A stretch of DNA of 10,478 bases from an uncultured Lachnospiraceae bacterium (lineage in GTDB: Bacteria > Bacillota > Clostridia > Lachnospirales > Lachnospiraceae): the NCBI GenBank assembly GCA_902803305.1, contig CADCPL010000020.1, positions 1-10,478 of the forward strand. Direction: 5' to 3'. The position numbers and the translations under genes are program-made. Below the pieces are notes generated by a model. It ran no database searches and was not told the origin of the DNA. It saw nothing but the letters and a program-made list of their open reading frames with translations. Shown here in pieces: positions 5,301 to 10,478 of the stretch (the first letter of the stretch is position 1; each line of letters opens with the position of its first letter).

Positions 5301-6607
5301 GTATGCCTTTCCACCGTGAATCTTTCAATATCATAATCCCCTGCGGGATCGATCCCGCCCTTTCGGCACGCTATGTCAAGCTGCTCCTCCACGGTATCGA
5401 CACCCTCAAGATTCGGAAGCAGCAGCCCTCTTCTTCCACCCTTTGAGACTATCACACCGTATCGCTTTACATCAAGTTCGCTTTTTTTGCAGCTTACGGG
5501 ATCTCCCATGACATCGACCGTATAATCGAGCTTCGAGAGCTCATCGGCGCCCACAGGCAGAAATCTCGGATCCTGTGTGCCGGCGCTTATCGCAAGCTCG
5601 CACGTTTCTGTAAGTGTATTGTCATATGAAGGAAGAATGGTTCCTATACAGCCTCGCAGCTGCCCTGCGATCTTGATACACACAAATACTCCCGCCTTCT
5701 CCTTACGGAAAAAATCGGGAAACCCGGACTGCGCCGTAGCCGAAAGACGGTGTCCCGTTTTCACGTATTCCTCAAGCGAAGCTCTTGCCAGCTTCACATA
5801 CCAGTTCTCACAGTCAAAAATGCATACACCGTATCCGACTCCGAACGTTCCTTCATATGAAAGGAAATCCGGAGTTACTTTATAGTCCTGGAGCGCACCG
5901 GCCAGCATTACAAACCCGGGATATCCGCAATTTGCCGACCTGTCATTTACCTTCTTATCTATACGGGTAAAATCCTCGAGTTTTCCGCTTTTCATAACAG
6001 CGGTTACAGCTTCATCGAATTCGGGACCTTCTTTTATATATCCGTATGGTCCGTCTTCCCTGAGTTTGTGAGACAGGTCACCGCTCGCTATTATGACTGC
6101 TCTTCTTCCCACGTGCGCTATCGCTCTTTCGATAAGATAACCCATGTCATACAGCACTTCATCATCCAAGAGACACGGAGATATCCGCACTATCCGAAAT
6201 GTCGGAAGCGGCGTATCATATTTTCGGTTTATGAAATAAAGCGGAACGAACGCTCCGTGATCGATCGTTTCGGCCTCCTCACGCGAGTATACGCAGGGAA
6301 TGCCAAACTCCTCGCAAAGACCCGCTATCTCATCAGACAGCTCGGTATCATAGTGATAGCATATTTCAGGCTCCGGTGCATTAAACCTTGAGAGGTTCCC
6401 ATACCCCTTTTCGCCTTTTGTTATATGAAAAGCATCACGGTACATTGGGCCGTGTGGCGATATTATGACCACCGTTTCCGGATCATATCGCCTGATATCT
6501 TCAGCAACCTTATCAAATGCATCTTCGGTCGCCTGTATCTTTTTGATCTCATCTCCCCCGACCTGCGGGACCGCTATCGGAGGATGCGGCGTGATATAAG
6601 CTCTCAT
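5297..6607 (-). CDS. Fused Memo-AMMECR1 protein of the AmmeMemoRadiSam system
   Basis: 436 residues carrying two proteins that are often separate. Residues 1-265 form a Memo/class III extradiol-dioxygenase-like (LigB) domain. Its candidate metal-site residues are H8 in TPHPP, H52 in SPHGP, D116-H117 in DHGAFVP and D177/H180 in SGDLSH; SYEGTFGVGYGV (250-261) closes the domain. Residues 270-436 form an AMMECR1 domain with its hallmark LRGCIG at 317-322, plus AISAGTQDPRF and GVIVSKGGRRGLLLP. Human MEMO1 and AMMECR1 are the eukaryotic relatives. No signal peptide is present, so the protein is cytoplasmic. The stop overlaps the radical SAM start by four bases, implying tight co-expression. The start lies 27 bases after the stop of the J-domain gene, with AGGA nine bases upstream as a modest ribosome binding site. 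The reaction catalysed is unknown. Confidence 0.93.
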   Translation of the reverse strand: MRAYITPHPPIAVPQVGGDEIKKIQATEDAFDKVAEDIRRYDPETVVIISPHGPMYRDAFHITKGEKGYGNLSRFNAPEPEICYHYDTELSDEIAGLCEEFGIPCVYSREEAETIDHGAFVPLYFINRKYDTPLPTFRIVRISPCLLDDEVLYDMGYLIERAIAHVGRRAVIIASGDLSHKLREDGPYGYIKEGPEFDEAVTAVMKSGKLEDFTRIDKKVNDRSANCGYPGFVMLAGALQDYKVTPDFLSYEGTFGVGYGVCIFDCENWYVKLARASLEEYVKTGHRLSATAQSGFPDFFRKEKAGVFVCIKIAGQLRGCIGTILPSYDNTLTETCELAISAGTQDPRFLPVGADELSKLDYTVDVMGDPVSCKKSELDVKRYGVIVSKGGRRGLLLPNLEGVDTVEEQLDIACRKGGIDPAGDYDIERFTVERHT

Positions 6608-6620
6608 AATCTCTTTTCCT

Positions 6621-6647
6621 AAATAAAAAAGGCGCTATGCGCGCCTT
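6621..6647 (-). terminator. Intrinsic terminator after the J-domain gene
   Basis: On the minus strand AAGGCGC (6647-6641), loop GCATA (6640-6636) and GCGCCTT (6635-6629) make a seven-pair GC-rich stem. It is followed by TTTTTTATTT counting the shared T residues. The TAG stop of the J-domain gene begins in the loop. Read from the plus strand it is followed by TTCTTTTT, so it may act in both directions, although no plus-strand gene ends here. It separates the J-domain gene from the AmmeMemoRadiSam genes. Confidence 0.8.
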
Positions 6648-7201
6648 CTTTTTCCGTACGGATCACATTCACACATCAGCCGGTCATACACTCTGTTTAC
6701 CGACTTGACCATTTCCGTGTCTCCACCGAGACAATCGGGATGAAACATCTTCATCAGATCCTTATATCGTTTCTTCAGAAGAAGTATGTTATCTGCTCCT
6801 CTGAACAAAATATCGGCGGCTTCATTACTGTCATACAGATGGCCCTCTTCCATTCTCTTGGAAAGCTGTGCCTCCTGCTGTCTCATTTGAGACTCCCTGG
6901 CATTTAGCGCCTGTCTGTCTCTGTCGAGTTCTTCGAACCCTCTCTTGATGACTTCGTGTTTCTTCTCGATCAGTTCCTCTTCAAGCCGCATTTCCCTGAT
7001 CTTCGAAGCAAGGTGTTCCTCGTATCTGCGGTTCTCCTTAAGGGTATTATCCTTTTCCCTTTCGAAATCCCTTATACGCTGCTCAAACTCCTGTTTCTCG
7101 TCGCGAAGTCTTATGCTTTCCTTAAACAGCCACAACTTCAGATCCTTGAGCTCATCCTCTTCGGATGCCTCAATCTTTTCAAAGATCTCCTCCAAACTCA
7201 T
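6635..7201 (-). CDS. Coiled-coil protein with a C-terminal J-domain
   Basis: 188 residues. Residues 1-20 are acidic, residues 25-120 are a long, highly charged coiled coil (heptad-like E/R/K/L pattern), and residues 128-178 resemble helices I-III of a J-domain. These include LLKKRYKDLMKMFHPDCLGGDTE, with the HPD tripeptide at 154-156 that stimulates Hsp70 ATPase. The domain is C-terminal and short, unlike DnaJ, so this is probably a specialised J-protein that recruits DnaK to a client held by the coil. The start at 7201 is chosen because GAGGG precedes the ATG at good spacing and the proposed promoter leaves a leader of about 90 bases. An in-frame GTG at 7294 would add 31 residues but has no ribosome binding site and overlaps the promoter start region. 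The product ends in a basic KRRRA and its stop lies within the terminator. Confidence 0.82.
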   Translation of the reverse strand: MSLEEIFEKIEASEEDELKDLKLWLFKESIRLRDEKQEFEQRIRDFEREKDNTLKENRRYEEHLASKIREMRLEEELIEKKHEVIKRGFEELDRDRQALNARESQMRQQEAQLSKRMEEGHLYDSNEAADILFRGADNILLLKKRYKDLMKMFHPDCLGGDTEMVKSVNRVYDRLMCECDPYGKRRRA

Positions 7202-7296
7202 CTTACTACCCTCATTTGACCCTCTCCGGATCGACGTAAACTTATTTACATTCCCCTTTGCGAGCACACCAAACGCAACAGCAAGTGCACCCACAT

Positions 7297-7324
7297 AGTA
7301 TAAGATACCATATGTTGTAGTAAA
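7297..7324 (-). promoter_or_regulatory. Putative promoter of the J-domain gene
   Basis: Minus strand TTTACT (7324-7319), a 16-base spacer and TATACT (7302-7297) give a reasonable sigma-A-type promoter. Transcription would begin near 7290, about 90 bases before the chosen ATG. Half-sites GGTAT/ATACC lie in its spacer and just upstream. Confidence 0.45.
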
Positions 7325-7334
7325 ATGGTATACC
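7305..7334. repeat. GGTAT/ATACC inverted repeat over the J-domain gene promoter
   Basis: ATACCAT (7305-7311) and ATGGTAT (7325-7331) are exact inverted repeats with centres 20 bases apart, about two helical turns. The right arm is extended into the palindrome GGTATACC (7327-7334). The left arm falls in the promoter spacer. This is a plausible operator. No T-tract follows on the minus strand, so it is not a terminator. The rest of the 193-base gap 7202-7394 shows no gene and no clear terminator for the acetyltransferase. Confidence 0.35.
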
Positions 7335-7394
7335 TAAATTGACGTTTTTATGGATTTTTTTCAGATATCGTGATGTTTGCACTCTTATGTGACG

Positions 7395-8261
7395 CTATGC
7401 CTGTGCGATCCGCGGCAGCATGAACCTGTCGCTTCCCAAATCCTCAAATACGCCGCCCCTTGCCATGAGCACATCATCGTCCGCTTCGACAGCAACCCGG
7501 TCAAAACCCGTAGTGTTCTCCGGTGTAAACATCAGATTTACCATACGGATTCCGCTCCCGAATGACGATATGACAGCTCCAAGGCTGACTTTTTCACTTG
7601 AGTATACCGCATAGAGAAGAAGCTTGTCGTCTTCTATCTCTGCGATCGCATAAGCCTCGCACGAAGGAAGGTAGTACACGCAGTCCGACAACGGGCCGGT
7701 GATATGAAACATGACAAGACCCGGATTATTGACCATTATCCTGTCGCCATACTGCGGTTTATTTTGGATTATGTCAACCAGTCTTTCTCTGTCATCCTCC
7801 GAAGATGTCGGGATTTTATCATAGTCCGGCGGGTTTGTTATGTTAACCTTTTTCCGGCATTGGTACTCTTTTACCGTCTTGAAACCAAATTTCTCATAAA
7901 AAGCTTCCATGTTCCTGCCGGTATACAGGAATGTTCCTTCATATGATCTGTCGCAGTCCGCAAGAACAGTCTTCATGATCCTTTCGCAGTATCCTTTTTG
8001 GCGATGGTCCTCATCTGTCATGATAGTTCCGAGCTGTGCAAGATGATATATCCGCGATTTCCACTTGATGTTGCACACACTCACGGAAACATTGGATATG
8101 ATCCTGTCATCCTCCGCGATAGAATAGGGGATGTAATCACCCTGCCAGAAGCCGGCCTCATACCAGCTTGCAAGATCGATCCCGAAAGTCGTGCCTGCAA
8201 GATCGCACAGACTGTTTCGTAGCTTATCATTGTTCCTGTAGTCCACGGTAAGTTCCACCAT
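7395..8261 (-). CDS. GNAT-family N-acetyltransferase with an extra C-terminal domain
   Basis: 288 residues. The N-terminal half is a GNAT fold: a strand with AQLGTIMTDEDHRQKGYCERIM (residues 75-96), where RQKGYC is the acetyl-CoA pyrophosphate-binding loop, then FLYTGRNMEAFYEKFGFKTV (111-130), the usual last helix-strand of the fold. Residues 140-288 form a second domain that I cannot place; it may be another, degenerate GNAT-like half or a substrate domain. The acceptor substrate is unknown. No signal peptide is present. The start at 8261 is preferred: GGAGG lies four bases upstream and the promoter leaves a 35-base leader. An ATG at 8285 adds eight residues but has a poor site, and a GTG one codon downstream is also possible. 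It follows comEC by about 100 bases and has its own promoter. Confidence 0.85.
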   Translation of the reverse strand: MVELTVDYRNNDKLRNSLCDLAGTTFGIDLASWYEAGFWQGDYIPYSIAEDDRIISNVSVSVCNIKWKSRIYHLAQLGTIMTDEDHRQKGYCERIMKTVLADCDRSYEGTFLYTGRNMEAFYEKFGFKTVKEYQCRKKVNITNPPDYDKIPTSSEDDRERLVDIIQNKPQYGDRIMVNNPGLVMFHITGPLSDCVYYLPSCEAYAIAEIEDDKLLLYAVYSSEKVSLGAVISSFGSGIRMVNLMFTPENTTGFDRVAVEADDDVLMARGGVFEDLGSDRFMLPRIAQA

Positions 8262-8302
8262 ACATCCTCCGGCCTTGAAACTCATGTCCTGTCATATTTA
8301 TG

Positions 8303-8331
8303 ATTATAATATTTTAAATCGGTCATTACAA
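8303..8331 (-). promoter_or_regulatory. Promoter of the GNAT acetyltransferase gene
   Basis: On the minus strand TTGTAA (8331-8326) is followed by exactly 17 bases and a consensus TATAAT (8308-8303). Transcription would start near 8296. It lies wholly in the AT-rich gap between comEC and the acetyltransferase gene, so this gene need not depend on comEC read-through. Confidence 0.7.
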
Positions 8332-8365
8332 TTGCCTTAAAATCCAAATATTGCCTTTCACCGTG

Positions 8366-10478
8366 CTAATCCTCAAGAAATCCCCGAACCTCGGCCCTGT
8401 CGCCGTCAACCGTCAGAATGATCTCCCCCCGGTCCCGGGTACAGTAAATACTGCTTCCGGTTTTGGTTAATGTGTCGATCGTCTCTTTATGAGGATGTCC
8501 GTACGAATTGTCTATCCCTGCTGAAATTGCGGCTATCGAAGGGGATACGGCTCTGATAAAACCGGGATCTGATGAATTGCGGCTGCCGTGATGGGCAACC
8601 TTAAGATAAGAAACTTCCGCAATACCCTGTTTGATACGCTTTTCTACGTCAGTACCGATGTCCCCGGTAAAGAGCGCCGAAAACACCGCTCCGGTCTTCG
8701 GATCAACCCGTTCAATACGAAGTACCATTGAAGAGTCATTCTCATCCGCATCGATATGCTGCCCTTCTCCTGCCATGACCGCGGCGGGACTAAGGCATGT
8801 GATCTTTAGTTCTCCCATTTCAATAACGTCACCCGCCGATATTATGTTAACCGGTATATTTTTCGCCTTGGCACCCTCTAAGATACGCGGATAGTTTTCC
8901 GAGTCGGATGTAAGTGCCGCAGAAGTTATCACGATCCTCTTTATCTTTATGATATCCTTATCGTCCCCCAGCATTTCAATGACCGCACTCACATGGTCAC
9001 TGTCCATGTGAGACAGAAGACACATGTCGATAGCAGTCACGGCATTAGCTTTAAGGACCGGAATGATACGGTATGTACCCACGGATCTTATGTCACTGCT
9101 CCCGGCATCTATCATAAGGGTCGGAATATTTCTGCCCCATACAAGCGCACAGTCTCCCTGCCCGACATCCACGTTCCTGATCTCCATATCATGCCTCGGG
9201 TGCGAGCATAAAATAACTGTCGCTATCGCAAAAAGAGCTGTGATCGCAGACAAATTTATGACATTTTTTCTTCTTTGAAAACCCCTGTTTTTCTCCGATT
9301 CGATAGTATATGCTATTTTATTTTGAAAGATTTTTGCATATCGTACGTTATCATCTGCAGTTGTTCGACTACTACGGTCAACGCCTTTGGTTGACCCCTC
9401 GTTATTAAAAACATGTGTATTTGCCCATATTACGGCAATCGCTACTATAACTGCATATGTTATTTTTTGTGTTTTTCCGGGCTGCCCGAGAACAAATATA
9501 TCACCCGGAATTTTTGTAGACGTTCCCGCCAGAGTCTTGTAAAGGAGTAAAATATAATGTGTTATCCTCAGGATAACGGCTGGTTTTATACCGAGATTTC
9601 CCAATATCATGCCGGTAAATCCCGAAAATAATGCCAGAGCGGCGAGCGGTACTACTATAAGATTTATGAACACCGAGCACAGAGATATCTGCATGAAGTT
9701 TTCCGCCGTCACCGGAAGCGTAACGATCGTTACCGAAACGCTCACACAAGCTGCATTATATGTTTTCAGGAGTGCCGATGCGATACGCGACCTTGGCTTC
9801 TCTTTCATGAAGATCCCGGGGATGGACTCAAGTATAGGATATACACAGGCAATACCAAGTACCGCTCCGAAGGACAATAAAAAACCGGGATCATAGATAT
9901 AATACGGGTTCTCAATAAGTATCATAATCGCAGATAATGCTGCAGCGGACATAAGGTCATATGAACGTCCGACAGCGGATGCCATGACAAACAGGCCGAA
10001 CATGATCATTGCACGGACAGTAGAGACTGACAGTCCGGTCATGACCGCATATAACGCTATGAGCGAGAATGATATTAAATATGCTGCCTTCGGCGGGATA
10101 CCTGTTTGTTTCAACAGCTTTAATACGGCGAGTCCCACGGAAGCGATATGAAGTCCGGACAGCGCAAGTATATGACTTATGCCGGCAAGCTGATACAGTT
10201 CCTTTATCTCCCGGTCAAGCCCGCTCTTATCTCCGAGTGTCATAGCCGCCACAAGCCCGGCATCTTCCTCACTCATGTTCTCCCGCAGGATATCAAACGA
10301 TCTGTCCCTTACGGTGCGCAGCTTTTCACCGATATGATCATATCCTTCCGATACCCCGAGGAGCCTTGCACGGATCACCTGTCCTTCATAGCCTCTTATG
10401 AGATAATACGTTCTTGCGTCGAACTGCCCCTCGCACCTCTTTTCTTCAAACAGCGTAAAAACACCTCTTGCCTCTATC
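8366..10478 (-). CDS. comEC: ComEC/Rec2-type DNA internalisation protein, 5' end outside window
   Basis: 703 residues are visible and the frame is open to the right edge. It reads through a GTG at 10378 into EGQFDARTYYLIRGYEG, which matches the end of the ComEC N-terminal domain, so that GTG is not the start. Next comes the competence domain with MTLGDKSGL (visible residues 79-87), the hallmark LAGISHILALSGLHIA (97-112) and about eight or nine membrane segments to residue 350. A basic loop (about 362-405) and one more membrane segment (about 406-423) lead to a metallo-beta-lactamase-like domain. Its motifs are VDVGQGD (436-442), IDAGSS, LSHMDSDH (488-495), FTGDI, KVAHHGS (626-632) and YGHPH. 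ComEC carries single-stranded DNA across the membrane during transformation; the C-terminal domain is thought to degrade the other strand. All visible catalytic motifs are intact. Confidence 0.95.
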   Translation of the reverse strand, partial: IEARGVFTLFEEKRCEGQFDARTYYLIRGYEGQVIRARLLGVSEGYDHIGEKLRTVRDRSFDILRENMSEEDAGLVAAMTLGDKSGLDREIKELYQLAGISHILALSGLHIASVGLAVLKLLKQTGIPPKAAYLISFSLIALYAVMTGLSVSTVRAMIMFGLFVMASAVGRSYDLMSAAALSAIMILIENPYYIYDPGFLLSFGAVLGIACVYPILESIPGIFMKEKPRSRIASALLKTYNAACVSVSVTIVTLPVTAENFMQISLCSVFINLIVVPLAALALFSGFTGMILGNLGIKPAVILRITHYILLLYKTLAGTSTKIPGDIFVLGQPGKTQKITYAVIVAIAVIWANTHVFNNEGSTKGVDRSSRTTADDNVRYAKIFQNKIAYTIESEKNRGFQRRKNVINLSAITALFAIATVILCSHPRHDMEIRNVDVGQGDCALVWGRNIPTLMIDAGSSDIRSVGTYRIIPVLKANAVTAIDMCLLSHMDSDHVSAVIEMLGDDKDIIKIKRIVITSAALTSDSENYPRILEGAKAKNIPVNIISAGDVIEMGELKITCLSPAAVMAGEGQHIDADENDSSMVLRIERVDPKTGAVFSALFTGDIGTDVEKRIKQGIAEVSYLKVAHHGSRNSSDPGFIRAVSPSIAAISAGIDNSYGHPHKETIDTLTKTGSSIYCTRDRGEIILTVDGDRAEVRGFLED

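Noticed and set aside
7202..7294. N-terminal extension of the J-domain protein from a GTG
   Set aside because: The GTG has no ribosome binding site and coincides with the predicted transcription start; the downstream ATG has one.
10376..10378. GTG as the true start of comEC
   Set aside because: The frame continues upstream to the window edge with sequence that matches the ComEC N-terminal domain, so the start lies outside.
1..10478. CRISPR arrays, tRNAs, insertion sequences, phage or plasmid genes, riboswitches
   Set aside because: None was seen: no regular spaced repeats, cloverleaf, transposase motif or structured leader could be supported.

Overview
The window is a gene-dense chromosomal segment that reads like a Firmicute of class Clostridia, most likely Lachnospiraceae. 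This rests on the gene content (HolA, ComEC, AmmeMemoRadiSam genes, a clostridial-type SGNH hydrolase, a TlpA-like lipoprotein), the AGGAGG-type ribosome binding sites, the mid-range GC content and the E/T-rich linkers of the secreted proteins. No tRNA, rRNA, insertion sequence, phage gene or CRISPR array is visible, and no gene-free stretch exceeds about 200 bases.

Left part (1-2260), minus strand: a secreted HExxH metalloprotease-like protein that runs off the left edge, preceded by a TlpA/thioredoxin-fold lipoprotein. Both act outside the membrane and are probably co-transcribed from a promoter near 2208-2237. That promoter lies in a compact divergent intergenic region shared with holA. 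The region holds a 12-bp perfect palindrome and two ATGTnACAT palindromes, and the holA promoter looks positioned to make a leaderless mRNA.

Middle plus-strand pair (2261-3596): holA (DNA polymerase III delta, the clamp-loader subunit) and a small coiled-coil protein of unknown function. The small gene converges on a minus-strand SGNH hydrolase gene, and the two coding regions overlap antisense for 131 bases.

Minus-strand block (3466-7201): an AmmeMemoRadiSam cassette made of a fused Memo-AMMECR1 protein and its radical SAM partner, followed by the exported SGNH hydrolase. The three genes are joined by two 4-base ATGA stop/start overlaps. Just upstream, and separated by an intrinsic terminator, lies a coiled-coil protein with a C-terminal J-domain.

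Right part (7395-10478), minus strand: a two-part GNAT acetyltransferase with a clear promoter, and comEC, the DNA-uptake channel, whose 5' end lies beyond the right edge. comEC and holA are neighbours and co-oriented in many Firmicutes. Here they are about 5 kb apart and divergent in orientation, which suggests a local rearrangement.

The least understood unit is the AmmeMemoRadiSam operon with its coupled SGNH gene. The family set is widespread, and I know of no settled biochemical role for it.
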